Assembly: GCF_036032445.1 (NCBI RefSeq)
Contig: NZ_CP107932.1
Span: 2,420,501-2,484,500, forward strand
Direction: 5' to 3'
Source: Nocardia sp. NBC_00416
Lineage (GTDB): Bacteria; Actinomycetota; Actinomycetes; Mycobacteriales; Mycobacteriaceae
DNA: 64,000 bases
The notes beneath the pieces were generated by a model that saw only the letters and a program-made list of their open reading frames with translations, searched no databases and was not told where the DNA came from. Each line of letters starts with the position of its first letter. Position 1 is the first letter of the stretch. Shown piece after piece: positions 33,273-42,434 of the stretch. Position numbers and translations under genes: made by a program.

Positions 33273-33860
33273 GGTTACCCCGAGGAACTCAGCGGACAAA
33301 TGTCCGCTTCTGTCAAGAGCGGCGGTGCGCGGCGTGCGGACGCACAGCGCAACCGCGAACTGATCCTCCGAACCGCCCGCGATCTCGTACGCGAACCGGG
33401 CGAACTCAAGCTCAACGCGGTCGCGAAGGCCAGCGGCATCGGACAGGGCACCCTGTACCGGCACTTCCCGACCCGGGAGGACCTCCTCGCCGAGGTGTAC
33501 CACCGTGAGGTGGAAGAGCTGGTCGCCGCGGCTCCACGCCTGCTGGAGACGCACCCGCCCGTCGATGCGCTGGCGGCGTGGTTCGACCGGGTGGCTGCCT
33601 ACGCCCGGGTCAAACGCGATGTGTTCGCCGCCGTCGAGGCGGCGACGTGGCGCGATCTCGCCGCCCACAGTCTGGGTCCGATCGGCCAGGCGGTGGAACT
33701 ACTGCTCGCCGCCGGTCGCTCGGCCGGCAGCATCCGCGCCGACGCCGAAGCGCGCGACGTCATCGTGCTCATCAGCTGGCTGTCCCGGCTCGACGATGCC
33801 GAACTCGACGCCCGCGGCCCGCGACTGCTGTCGATCCTCGTCGACGGCCTCCGCGGCTGA
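33267..33860 (+). CDS. TetR-family transcriptional regulator
   Basis: A 197-residue regulator with a clear N-terminal TetR helix-turn-helix (RNRELILRTARDLV, then VAKASGIGQGTLYRHFPTREDLLAEVY) and a helical ligand domain. Two starts are possible, 33267 and 33300; each lies inside a copy of the GGACAAATGTCC operator, and neither has a normal ribosome site, suggesting leaderless or operator-coupled expression. It was probably the repressor of the divergent SDR, now a pseudogene. Confidence 0.9.
   Translation: MSGYPEELSGQMSASVKSGGARRADAQRNRELILRTARDLVREPGELKLNAVAKASGIGQGTLYRHFPTREDLLAEVYHREVEELVAAAPRLLETHPPVDALAAWFDRVAAYARVKRDVFAAVEAATWRDLAAHSLGPIGQAVELLLAAGRSAGSIRADAEARDVIVLISWLSRLDDAELDARGPRLLSILVDGLRG
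33291..33308. promoter_or_regulatory. TetR operator, copy 2 (8-bp arms)
   Basis: AGCGGACA, AA, TGTCCGCT: perfect 8-bp arms with a 2-bp centre, spanning the alternative tetR start codon at 33300. With copy 1 it forms a tandem operator pair. Confidence 0.7.
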
Positions 33861-33874
33861 CGCGGGCGCGCCGC

Positions 33875-35047
33875 TCATGACGTCGTCATCTGCACGACGC
33901 CGTGGGAGCCGCTGGTCCGCCAATCCGGTTCGGTGTCTTCCAGCTTGGCGAGCAGGTGTGCGTCGATGCCCACCGCGACATCGGATTTGAGCGTGCGCAG
34001 TGCGATCACTCGGGCCGGAGAGTACTGCGTGAGTGCGCTGAACGACGTCGTGGCCGGCCAGTGACAATCCCCGACGAGCCGCCGGTAGTTGAGGTCGCCC
34101 TTGAGGATCACTGTGTCGGCTCGCGCGAGCTCGTCACGCAGGTCGCCGGGCAGGTGGTGGTAGGACAACGGTGCGCAGTAGAACTCATGTGTCCGGACCC
34201 GCAGGCGGCCGGTCGTCAGCGCGGTGCCGAGTCGCGTGGCCGTCGCGCGCGCGGTCCCGGGGATACGCGCGAGGCGTTCGAGAGTGGCCAGCAGGTCGGC
34301 CGTGGTGGCATCCGAAACGTAGTAGGGCCGCGGTTTGAGATGAAGCTCGGTGATGAGCGCCGGGTGCAGCCCCAGCAGGTGATCGATGAGGAAAAGGTCG
34401 GGGATCAGTTCCCGGCCGGCGTTATCGGCTATCAGGGTGAGGGTTCCGGCCGAATGCGTGTGGAGGTGGTCGACTACAGCTGTGGTCTGATCGTCGAGAA
34501 TCCTGCCGGGCGCGTCCTGCCCCGCCAGGGGTGAGCCGGACAGACGGAAGCCCAGGTCCGCCCGGTTGCCCCATAATGCGGCGTGGATGAGCGCGGTCGT
34601 GCGCTGCGGCGAAGACCGGTCGGATTGCTCGGGCGCCGCCGAAAGCTCGGTCTCCAGCGCGGGATCCTCGAGTTCGGCTTGTTTGCGGGTGAACGGATCG
34701 ATTCCGCGCCAGGCGCCGGGGCCGAAATAGCCGACCGCGTCGAGCAGCAGGTGATAGAAGTAGCTTTCGGCCCAGAGGAACGGGACGTCGAGCCACCGCT
34801 GCCCGTACATTTCCTTCCCCCACCGGTCCCAGCGCGATTTCCCGGCGCTGCCGTCGGGCAGCGGCCGCACGGTTCCGGTGATCTGTTCGCGCAACTGCTC
34901 GAGACGGCGCCGGATCTCGGGCGGGTAGGGATGCGCGTCGCGGACCTGGTCGACGATGGCGGGGTTCCGGCGGGTCAGCACGGTCCACGCGAACGATTCG
35001 GGTTCGGTGGACACGATGGTCCGAGCCTCGGTTGCGCTCATATCCAC
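33875..35047 (-). CDS. ARMT1-like (DUF89) damage-control phosphatase family protein
   Basis: A 390-residue protein of the DUF89/ARMT1 fold. Metal-site motifs are LIADNAGRELIPDLFLID (Asp-Asn) and ILKGDLNYRRLVGD. Helical N-terminal half includes RWDRWGKEMYGQRW and AESYFYHLLLDAVGYF, as in eukaryotic ARMT1. DUF89 enzymes are metal-dependent phosphatases acting on damaged or excess sugar phosphates; the human member was first reported as a carboxyl methyltransferase. Bacterial family members of this length are uncommon. Its convergent neighbour is TetR; the transporter is divergent. Confidence 0.82.
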   Translation of the reverse strand: MDMSATEARTIVSTEPESFAWTVLTRRNPAIVDQVRDAHPYPPEIRRRLEQLREQITGTVRPLPDGSAGKSRWDRWGKEMYGQRWLDVPFLWAESYFYHLLLDAVGYFGPGAWRGIDPFTRKQAELEDPALETELSAAPEQSDRSSPQRTTALIHAALWGNRADLGFRLSGSPLAGQDAPGRILDDQTTAVVDHLHTHSAGTLTLIADNAGRELIPDLFLIDHLLGLHPALITELHLKPRPYYVSDATTADLLATLERLARIPGTARATATRLGTALTTGRLRVRTHEFYCAPLSYHHLPGDLRDELARADTVILKGDLNYRRLVGDCHWPATTSFSALTQYSPARVIALRTLKSDVAVGIDAHLLAKLEDTEPDWRTSGSHGVVQMTTS

Positions 35048-35227
35048 TACGCTCCGTTCGCGAATCGGCGGGGACGGTCACAGTCGCCACTGCGGCGGCG
35101 CCGGCAATCGTGGCATACCACCGCGCGGACTCGAACCAGCGGCTCGGCATCACCTCCTGGAACCACCGGCCCGACCGAATTGCGATCACGGCGAGAAGAA
35201 GCCTCGGCAGCGCCGCGTTCGATCGCT

Positions 35228-36559
35228 ATGTTCGCGGCGGTGAGTATCGCGATCAGTAGTTCCGAGGCCTCGCCCGGCGCTCGACCCTCCCCGCGGACCG
35301 TGGCATTCGGGAGCATGATCGGCACCACCATCGAGTGGTACGACTTCTACCTGTACGCGACCGCCGCCGCGCTGGTGTTCAAACCGCTTTTCTTCCCGAA
35401 TGTTTCCTCCACCGCGGGCACCCTGGCCACCTTCGCCACCTACGCGGCGGGTTTCGGCGCCCGCCCGGTGGGCGCGATCGTCTCGGGACATCTCGGTGAC
35501 CGTATCGGTCGTAAAACCGTGCTGGTGGGCGCGCTACTGCTGATGGGCGCCGCCACCGCCGCGATCGGCGTGCTGCCGACCTATGCGCAGGTCGGGCTGG
35601 TGGCCCCGGCGCTGCTGGCCACGCTGCGGGTGCTGCAGGGTCTGGCGGTCGGCGCGGAATGGGGTGGCGCGGCACTGCTGTCGGTCGAGCACGCGCCACC
35701 CGGAAAGCGCGGCTGGTACGGCAGTTTCACCCAGCTCGGATCGCCGGCCGGGATGCTGCTGGCGACCGCGGTGTTCTATATCGTGCGCGCTGTTTCCGGT
35801 GAACAAGCCTTCTTGGACGGAGCCTGGCGGATCCCGTTCCTGCTGAGCGCCGTGCTGGTGCTGATCGGCTTGGTGATCCGGCTGCGGTTGACCGACGCGC
35901 AGATCTTCGACCGGCTCAAGGAACGGGACGAGGTGGCGCGCCTCCCGGTTGTCGAGGTGCTGCGCACCCAGCCCCGGAACGTGCTGCTGACCACCGGATT
36001 ACGACTCTCCCAGATCGGTCTGTTCGTCCTGCTGACCACCTATTCGCTGACCTACCTCCAGGACCGATTCGGCAAGGACAGCCAGGTGGGACTGGTGGGC
36101 GTGCTGATCGCCTCGGCGCTCGGACTCCTCAGCACCCCGCTGTGGTCGTGGCTCTCGGACCGGGTCGGACGCCGGCCGCTGTATCTGTTCGGCGCCGTCG
36201 GCGGGCCGCTCGCCCTCGCCCTGTTCTTCCTGGCAGTAGACAGCGGGTCGGAAATCGGCATAGTCCTGGCGATCGTCTTCGGGGTCAACGTGCTGCACGA
36301 CGCGATGTACGGTCCGCAGGCCGCCTGGTTCGCCGAACTGTTCGATACCCGGGTCCGCTACAGCGGCACCTCGCTCGGCTATCACATCGGCGCGGTGCTC
36401 TCCGGCGGATTCGCCCCGCTCATCGCCGCCGCGCTGCTGGTCGCCGGTGGTGGACGACCGTGGCTCATCGTCGGCTACTTCATCGTGCTGTCTGCTCTCA
36501 CCGCGCTGGCCGCCGCGGCGGCCCGCGAAACCTATCGCGACGATCTCAGCGAGGCCTGA
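35228..36559 (+). CDS. MFS transporter, metabolite:H+ symporter (MHS) family
   Basis: A 443-residue 12-helix transporter. The MHS signature is clear: GSMIGTTIEWYDFYLYATAAALVF at helix 1, then GHLGDRIGRKTVL and LRVLQGLAVGAEWGGAALLSVEHAP. Relatives import organic acids, proline/betaine or shikimate. Start may be ATG 35228 or GTG 35240. Its stop overlaps the next gene by one base, so it is co-transcribed with the flavin monooxygenase and probably brings in that enzyme's substrate. Confidence 0.88.
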   Translation: MFAAVSIAISSSEASPGARPSPRTVAFGSMIGTTIEWYDFYLYATAAALVFKPLFFPNVSSTAGTLATFATYAAGFGARPVGAIVSGHLGDRIGRKTVLVGALLLMGAATAAIGVLPTYAQVGLVAPALLATLRVLQGLAVGAEWGGAALLSVEHAPPGKRGWYGSFTQLGSPAGMLLATAVFYIVRAVSGEQAFLDGAWRIPFLLSAVLVLIGLVIRLRLTDAQIFDRLKERDEVARLPVVEVLRTQPRNVLLTTGLRLSQIGLFVLLTTYSLTYLQDRFGKDSQVGLVGVLIASALGLLSTPLWSWLSDRVGRRPLYLFGAVGGPLALALFFLAVDSGSEIGIVLAIVFGVNVLHDAMYGPQAAWFAELFDTRVRYSGTSLGYHIGAVLSGGFAPLIAAALLVAGGGRPWLIVGYFIVLSALTALAAAAARETYRDDLSEA

Positions 36560-37914
36560 TGAAACGCATATACCTCAACGCCTTCGATATGGCCTGTGTC
36601 GGCCATCAGTCACCGGGACTGTGGAAACATCCCGCCGACCAGGGCCACCGCTACAACGAACTCGGCTACTGGACCGACCTGGCCCGCCGGCTCGAGGACG
36701 GCGGCTTCGACGCGCTGTTCCTGGCCGACGTACTCGGCGCCTACGACGTGTACGGCGGCTCCCGCGACGCGGCGGTCGCCGATGCCGCGCAGTTCCCGGT
36801 GAACGATCCGACCCTGGCGGTCTCGGCCATGGCCGCGGTCACCGAACGGCTGGGATTCGGGGTGACGATCTCGCTGACCTACGAGCAGCCGTACGCGCTG
36901 GCCCGGCGACTCACCACGCTCGATCACCTCACCGGCGGGCGGGTCGCGTGGAATATCGTCACGTCCTACCTGGCCAGTGCCGCACGAAATATGGGACTGG
37001 ACGATCAGATTCCGCACGACGAACGGTACGAGATCGCCGAGGAGTATCTCGAGGTCTGCTACAAGCTGTGGGAATCGTCGTGGGAACACGATGCGGTGCA
37101 ACGAGATCCACAACGCGGCGTTTACACCGACCCCGCGAAGGTCCACGATATCGAGCACAAAGGCCATTACTTCACGGTGCCGGGTCCGTTCCTGTGCGAG
37201 CCGTCACCGCAGCGCACCCCGACCCTGTTCCAGGCCGGTGCCTCCCCACGTGGGGTCCGGTTCGCGGCCGCGCACGCGGAAGCGGTGTTCGTGTCCGGAC
37301 CGAATCCGGAGGTGGTGCGGCGCCCGGTGCGGGCGCTGCGCGAGGCGGCGGCCGAACTCGGGCGCGATCCCCGCTCGATCAAGGTGTTCACCATGCTGAC
37401 GCCGATCGTGGCCGAAACCCGTGAACAGGCGCTGGCCGAACTGAGGTCCTACGAGCAGCTCGTGAGCGTCGAGGGCGCGCTCGCGCTGTTCGGCGGGTGG
37501 ACGGGGGTGGATCTGTCCCAGGCCGACCCGGACGAGCCTTTGCGGCACGTGGAAACCGAGGCGAACCGGTCGGCACTGACCTCCTTCACCTCGGACCCGA
37601 CCCGGACTTGGACACCGCGAGACCTTGCTACCTCGCTCGGGATAGGTGGGCGAGGGCCAGTTGTCGTCGGGTCGGCAGGGGAGGTCGCCGACGAGTTGGA
37701 ACGCTGGGTCGACGAGGCCGATATCGACGGTTTCAATATCGCCTACGTGACGACACCGGGGACCTTTGCCGACTTCTCCCGTCTCGTAGTGCCCGAGCTG
37801 CGACGACGTGGGCGGGTCCCGGAGCAGACCGAACACGCCACCTTGCGGGAGAAGCTGGGAGGTGACGGCCCGCTGCTCGCCGCTGATCACCCGGGCGCCG
37901 CGTACCGACGGTAG
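36559..37914 (+). CDS. LLM-class flavin-dependent monooxygenase, NtaA/SnaA/DszA family
   Basis: A 451-residue paralogue of the enzyme at 11051: shares LFLADVLGAYDVY, GRVAWNIVTSYLASAARNMG and EPSPQRTPTLFQAGASPRG. The ATG overlaps the MHS transporter stop. It uses FMNH2 and O2; no flavin reductase is adjacent. The coupled transporter-monooxygenase pair suggests uptake and oxidative opening of a small heteroatom-containing acid, separate from the Liv-type system. Confidence 0.9.
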   Translation: MKRIYLNAFDMACVGHQSPGLWKHPADQGHRYNELGYWTDLARRLEDGGFDALFLADVLGAYDVYGGSRDAAVADAAQFPVNDPTLAVSAMAAVTERLGFGVTISLTYEQPYALARRLTTLDHLTGGRVAWNIVTSYLASAARNMGLDDQIPHDERYEIAEEYLEVCYKLWESSWEHDAVQRDPQRGVYTDPAKVHDIEHKGHYFTVPGPFLCEPSPQRTPTLFQAGASPRGVRFAAAHAEAVFVSGPNPEVVRRPVRALREAAAELGRDPRSIKVFTMLTPIVAETREQALAELRSYEQLVSVEGALALFGGWTGVDLSQADPDEPLRHVETEANRSALTSFTSDPTRTWTPRDLATSLGIGGRGPVVVGSAGEVADELERWVDEADIDGFNIAYVTTPGTFADFSRLVVPELRRRGRVPEQTEHATLREKLGGDGPLLAADHPGAAYRR

Positions 37915-37960
37915 CCCGCGTGGTCACTTCGAACAGCGCTCGACGCACCGGGGCTCGACG

Positions 37961-38278
37961 TCAGCTCGCGACCGCCAGCGCCCTCCACATCTTTCTGGAA
38001 CGCGAGGGTGCCTGCGGAGCCGCGCATTCGATTCGTCGGCGCGCTTCGGGCGCACTGATCCGCAGCAGATCGGTCAATAGGTCCGCGGTGTCCCGATAGC
38101 CGGTGTCCGCGGCGAGGCCACGACGCTCGGCTTCAGCGACGGCCGCGCGCATGGCAGCGTCCAGTCGCCTCCGCCGGCGTTCGGTTTCGACGAGGGCGCG
38201 CAGCAGGTCGACATCGGCCAGATCCGGCCATCCTGGTGTTCGGGTATCCGGCGCGAGCGCGGTCGAATGTGTCTTCAC
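37961..38278 (-). pseudogene. Truncated DUF222/13E12-type HNH endonuclease family gene
   Basis: A 105-codon remnant: DLLRALVETERRRRRLDAAM, AVAEAERRGLAADTGYRDTADLL and TDLLRISAPEARRRI belong to the N-terminal DUF222 domain of the 13E12-repeat/HNH proteins abundant in actinomycetes (normally 350-500 residues). The central and C-terminal HNH part is absent. Start GTG at 38278 sits 22 bp downstream of an SOS box. Probably broken, although a short DUF222 product could still be made. Confidence 0.75.
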
Positions 38279-38299
38279 CCGAGCCAGCCTACTGCACTC

Positions 38300-38315
38300 T
38301 AGAACATATGTTCGA
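38300..38315. promoter_or_regulatory. LexA (SOS) box
   Basis: TAGAACATATGTTCGA matches the actinobacterial SOS box TCGAAC-N4-GTTCGA except for one base. It lies just upstream of the 13E12-type gene remnant; such genes are known LexA targets in mycobacteria. Confidence 0.75.
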
Positions 38316-38621
38316 ACCTTCGCCGTGCTGGGCGTGCCCGTGTCGGCGAGACCCTGTCGGCGCGTTGTCGCAGGCCTGCCATCGCGGCGCACTGGGCCGA
38401 GGCGACCGTCACGGCGACGACCGGCCCGAGCGACGACCGGCGGCTCCGCGACGACGCCGAGCCGGGAGGCGCGCAGGCGCGTCGGCGTGCGACACGCGGC
38501 ACAGTGATTCCGGCAGGCACAGAAGTTGCCCGATACCAACATCTTCCGCGCCGATTTGGTGTCGAATTCTACTGATCGATGGTGTTGCCGATGACCAACG
38601 TAACCAGTCAGGAGTGCGCTC

Positions 38622-40631
38622 ATGCCACGTGGAATCGATTCGGCTGTCTTCCCACATCTGGAGGCGGACCTGGACCGTGTCCGTGACGTTCTAGGACCTG
38701 TTCGCCTGGAGGGCAGGCCCGAGCTGACCGCGCTCACCGACGAGGGGCCGGGCACCTCCCGCCGTTTGGTCCGTCCCACATTGGCCCTGTTGTCGTACTA
38801 CCTGCTCACCGATCCCGCGACCCCGGCCGACGACCGGGTGGTGCGCGCCGCCGCTGCCGTCGAGTTGCTGCATCTGGGCTCGCTCTACCATGACGACGTC
38901 GTCGATCACGCGTACGAGCGTCGCGGCCGCCCCAGTGCCAACGTGGTGTGGGGTTCGCATATGGCGGTGCTGGGTGGGGATTCCATGATGCTCACGAGTG
39001 TGCGCATGCTGGCCGAACTCGGCCGGCGGGAAGTTCTCGCGGGGGCGATCGCGGGTGAGCAGATGTGTGCGGGCATGGTGATCGAGGCCGCCGACCTGTA
39101 CGTGACCTCCCGCAGCGAGCAGTCCTACCTGGACGCGATCGACGGTAAGACAGCGGCGGTGTTGTCGCTGGCCTGCCGGGTGGGCGCGATGCAGGCCGGC
39201 CGCGCCGAGGCAGCGGAAGAGGCGTTGGCCCTGTTCGGCCGGCATTTCGGAATGGCCTACCAGCTGTACGACGACATCCTCGATCTGACCTCGACCGCCG
39301 CGGAAATGGGCAAACCCGTCAACGCGGATCTGCCCGAGGGCATCTACACACTTCCGGTGATCCGCGCGGCCGCCCGCGACGGGAACCTCGTGCGACTGCT
39401 CCGCCGGGCGATGACGCGGGCGCAGGCCGCGCAAGCCCACGAGCTCGTTCTCGCCTCCGGCGCCGTGGACGAAGCCAGAACGACAGCCGCCGAATTCATG
39501 GACCGGGCTGCCGGCCGGCTTGCCGCTGTGCCGGTGGACCCACGCGTGCGCGACGCAATGATGGCCTACGCCCGGTCCATCCTCGACCGGCGAACACCGG
39601 GGCCGGCGGCGGCATCGCATGCACCGCAGCCACCCCGGGCCCGCGGTGCGGGACTCCCGCCGCACATCGCGCAATGGTTGCGGAACTGGCTGGTGGACAC
39701 CGGACTCGCCCTTACCTCCGCCGAGGCCGACTACCACCGGTGGACCGGCGCGATCCAGCTCCCGGCGCAGACCTTGACCCCGGCCGCGAGCCCGGCACGC
39801 GAACAGACGACCTACAGCATGGCCGTACTGACCCTCATTTTGGACGACCTCTTCGAAGACCCGCAGCTGACGGACCCGGCGGCCGTCACGGCGCTGCGCC
39901 GCGGCATGGTGGCGATGGTCCGCCGGGACCCCGCGGACCCCGCACTGCCCGGCGCGATCCCCACGGCCTGGGCGAGTCTGTGGCCGCGGCTGCGCGAGGG
40001 CCGGACCGCCCGTTGGCAGGAGCGATTCCTCGGCGGCCTCGAGGACTGGTTCGAAGCGGCCGAACGCGAAGCGCACCATCGCATCGACGGCTACATCCCG
40101 GGCACGGCCGACTACCTGCCGTTGCGGATCGCGACCAGTGGAATCGAGATCGCCCTCGCCTGCATGGAGGTGTACGAGGACGGGGAACTGCCGTCGAAAC
40201 TGCGCAACCACCCGGTGATCCGGCGCTTCGAGGAACTCGCCTTCTGGGTGACGTTCGTGGAGAACGACCTGGTGGGGCTGGATCAGGACGATGCAGATCA
40301 GGTCCCCTACAACTTGGTGCGGGCGGTACGGCACGAAACCGGCGTCACCCGCCAGGAAGCCGTCGAGCAGGTGCAGCGTCAGGTGGCGGAGCATCGTGCC
40401 CAGCTCGAGGCGGTGATCCGCTACATCCCCGGGCTCATCCGCGTGCTTCCCGGCCTGCCGGGCAAGCGGAAGCACTACACGCAGATGTACGCGAACATCA
40501 CGAATGTGGCGCTGTGGGGACGGGAGAGCGATCGGTACGAGCCGACCGCCGCGGCCACCGCGCCGGACCTGGAACGCTTGCGCCGTGAGGTCTACTACCG
40601 GGCCGACGAACCGGTTCCGAGCGCGCTGTAA
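38622..40631 (+). CDS. Chimeric prenyltransferase-terpene synthase
   Basis: A 669-residue single chain. Residues ~1-325 are an all-trans polyprenyl diphosphate synthase: first Asp-rich motif DDVVD (91-95), second DDILD (217-221), and KPVNADLPEGIYTLP. A Pro/Ala-rich linker (~326-345) leads to a class I terpene synthase (~348-660): DDLFED (408-413), an NSE-type motif NDLVGLDQD (548-556, with Gly for Ser and Asp for Glu), and the terminal Arg-Tyr pair (638-639). The first domain should build a C10-C25 diphosphate from IPP; the second should ionise and cyclise it with Mg2+. AGGAG precedes the ATG. It faces an ABC transporter across a terminator. Fungal chimeras have the opposite domain order. Confidence 0.88.
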   Translation: MPRGIDSAVFPHLEADLDRVRDVLGPVRLEGRPELTALTDEGPGTSRRLVRPTLALLSYYLLTDPATPADDRVVRAAAAVELLHLGSLYHDDVVDHAYERRGRPSANVVWGSHMAVLGGDSMMLTSVRMLAELGRREVLAGAIAGEQMCAGMVIEAADLYVTSRSEQSYLDAIDGKTAAVLSLACRVGAMQAGRAEAAEEALALFGRHFGMAYQLYDDILDLTSTAAEMGKPVNADLPEGIYTLPVIRAAARDGNLVRLLRRAMTRAQAAQAHELVLASGAVDEARTTAAEFMDRAAGRLAAVPVDPRVRDAMMAYARSILDRRTPGPAAASHAPQPPRARGAGLPPHIAQWLRNWLVDTGLALTSAEADYHRWTGAIQLPAQTLTPAASPAREQTTYSMAVLTLILDDLFEDPQLTDPAAVTALRRGMVAMVRRDPADPALPGAIPTAWASLWPRLREGRTARWQERFLGGLEDWFEAAEREAHHRIDGYIPGTADYLPLRIATSGIEIALACMEVYEDGELPSKLRNHPVIRRFEELAFWVTFVENDLVGLDQDDADQVPYNLVRAVRHETGVTRQEAVEQVQRQVAEHRAQLEAVIRYIPGLIRVLPGLPGKRKHYTQMYANITNVALWGRESDRYEPTAAATAPDLERLRREVYYRADEPVPSAL

Positions 40632-40647
40632 GCCCCACCGGCCGATA

Positions 40648-40682
40648 GTCCCGCCCGATCCACCGTGGTGGCCGGGCGGGAC
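40648..40682. terminator. Bidirectional hairpin terminator
   Basis: GTCCCGCCCG pairs with CGGGCGGGAC; inside is a second stem CCACC/GGTGG. It lies between the terpene synthase stop and the convergent ABC permease stop. Confidence 0.72.
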
Positions 40683-40701
40683 GCACCCCGCAGTGTTTCC
40701 T

Positions 40702-41538
40702 CTACTGCCCGGGCTTCGTCGTTCCCCGGAGACGGGACCCGAGGGTGCGCGGTCCGGCGATACCGATCCAGGGCTTCGGCCGCAGCGAGGAGCGGGTGCG
40801 CAGATGGAAAGCGACCAGTCCGACGAGGGCGCTCGCACCGAACCAGGCCAGTTGCACAGCGAAGCCCGCCAACGGCGTGACATCGGAGAAACCGGCCGCG
40901 GCCGAAGCCTGCATCGCCCCGTAGGAGGGCAGCCAGCGCACGAGATCGCTGTCCGCCCCGGCGCTGGCGATCGGGTTCTGCACGGCCATATCGAGGCAGC
41001 TGATCATCGCGATGGCGAACATGCCCTCCACCTCGCGGCGCAGCAGCGCGCCGAGGGCGACGCCCAGCGCGCCATAGGTCATCGCCGCGCCGAACAGCGC
41101 CGCGGCGAGCAGAACCGGCTGCCGGGGCGACCAGTGGCAGCAGATGATCGCGGTGGCGTACGCACAGACCACCACCGAGGCCGCCACCAGACAGGCGATC
41201 TTCGCCATACCCAGCGCGACCCGGGGATACCCCGCCATCGACAGTCGCCGGTCGAATGCTCCACTGCTGAAAGTCGCCGCGAACATCATGAACCCGATGA
41301 TCAGCGAGACCACCATCAGGGCGGCACTGAGCTGCGCGAGCTCATTGCCGTTGGCGCGCAACACGAGACCGCTGTCCCGGAGCCGGAACGGTACCTCGAT
41401 ATCGGTGACGGCCACCCGCGCCAGCGTGATCAGTACGGGAACGAAGACGGCCACCAACAGCATGGCGAACCGGTTACGTGCGTGCTCGACGAGGCCGAAG
41501 CGGGTGGCGATCAGGAACAGTCGAACACCGTTTCTCAT
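40702..41538 (-). CDS. ABC transporter permease (ABC-2 type)
   Basis: A 278-residue membrane protein with about six hydrophobic segments (MLLVAVFVPVLITLARV, LMVVSLIIGFMMFAATF, VLLAAALFGAAMTYGALGV) and a basic C-terminus. It resembles ABC-2 exporter permeases. Its ATG overlaps the upstream ATPase stop by 4 bp, so the two make one transporter. Convergent with the terpene enzyme gene; export of a terpenoid is possible but unproven. Confidence 0.82.
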   Translation of the reverse strand: MRNGVRLFLIATRFGLVEHARNRFAMLLVAVFVPVLITLARVAVTDIEVPFRLRDSGLVLRANGNELAQLSAALMVVSLIIGFMMFAATFSSGAFDRRLSMAGYPRVALGMAKIACLVAASVVVCAYATAIICCHWSPRQPVLLAAALFGAAMTYGALGVALGALLRREVEGMFAIAMISCLDMAVQNPIASAGADSDLVRWLPSYGAMQASAAAGFSDVTPLAGFAVQLAWFGASALVGLVAFHLRTRSSLRPKPWIGIAGPRTLGSRLRGTTKPGQ

Positions 41539-42143
41539 CCAGCCTTCTCTTGTCTGTCTCGGAGGACCCCCTCGTGCAACCGCCAGACCTGATCCAGCCG
41601 GTCGGTGTCGTGGGCCAGATGCGAGACGATCAGCACCGATCGGCCGGTGTCACGGAACTCGGTGACCAGATCCCAGAAACGCAGATACGTCTCCCAGTCG
41701 AAACCCTGATAGGGCTCGTCGAGCAGCAGAACCTGCGGGTCGTGCATCACCGCCAACGTCAGGTTGAGCTTCTGCCGGGTGCCGCCGCTCAAGGTCGCGA
41801 CCCGCTCACCGGCATACTCGGTGAACCGGAGGATCTCCATGGTCTCCTCGGCCCGGCGCAGATCCGGAACGGAATAGGCCGCGGCGAAGAAGTCCAGGTG
41901 CTGGCGGACCGTGAAGGCGTCGTTCAGGATCACCTGTTGCGGGCAGTAACCGAACCGCCCACGGTGCCGGATGGTGCCCCGGTTCGGTCGCAGCGCTCCG
42001 GAAAGGACCTTCAACAGCGTCGACTTCCCCACCCCGTTCTCCCCGACGATGCCCACCAGCGTCCCCACGGGCAGCGTGATGTCGACGCCACGCAGCACCG
42101 ACCGCCTGCCGTACGAGTGGTGGATGTTCTCCACTTCCATCAT
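41535..42143 (-). CDS. ABC transporter ATP-binding protein
   Basis: A 202-residue ATPase: Walker A GENGVGKST, Q-loop GYCPQQV, signature LSGGTRQKLNL, Walker B VLLLDEPYQGFD and switch His in IVSHLAHD. Compact, of the ABC-2 exporter type. First gene of a two-gene operon. A start one codon later (Met2) is equally possible. Confidence 0.9.
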   Translation of the reverse strand: MMEVENIHHSYGRRSVLRGVDITLPVGTLVGIVGENGVGKSTLLKVLSGALRPNRGTIRHRGRFGYCPQQVILNDAFTVRQHLDFFAAAYSVPDLRRAEETMEILRFTEYAGERVATLSGGTRQKLNLTLAVMHDPQVLLLDEPYQGFDWETYLRFWDLVTEFRDTGRSVLIVSHLAHDTDRLDQVWRLHEGVLRDRQEKAG

Positions 42144-42434
42144 CGCTCCCTATGTCTGCCGCCGATGCAGTGGACCGAGATCGGTTCGAATGCTACCAAC
42201 CAGCGACGAAACCCTGTGCCACCAAGTCTGATTCGCAGGCCGAATACGCTCGCGGACGGCACATCCGCGCAGCAGCCGTCTCCGGTCGGTCACGGTGGCG
42301 ACACTAGTAGGCTCGAGCGGGGCTTCCGGGAAGCAGAGGAAAGCGGTTGCCGGAACCACGACAAGGCGCGCCTGGGTGCCGACGAGGACGGCCCGCACTC
42401 CGCACCGGAATACGGGCCGCCGTCGGACCCGACC

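Noticed and set aside
33246..33668. Extension of the broken SDR into the tetR gene on the opposite strand
   Set aside because: The added residues are antisense to a well-supported TetR protein.
38279..38779. Longer N-terminus for the 13E12-type gene
   Set aside because: It would run through the SOS box and antisense to the terpene enzyme start; composition is Arg-rich noise.
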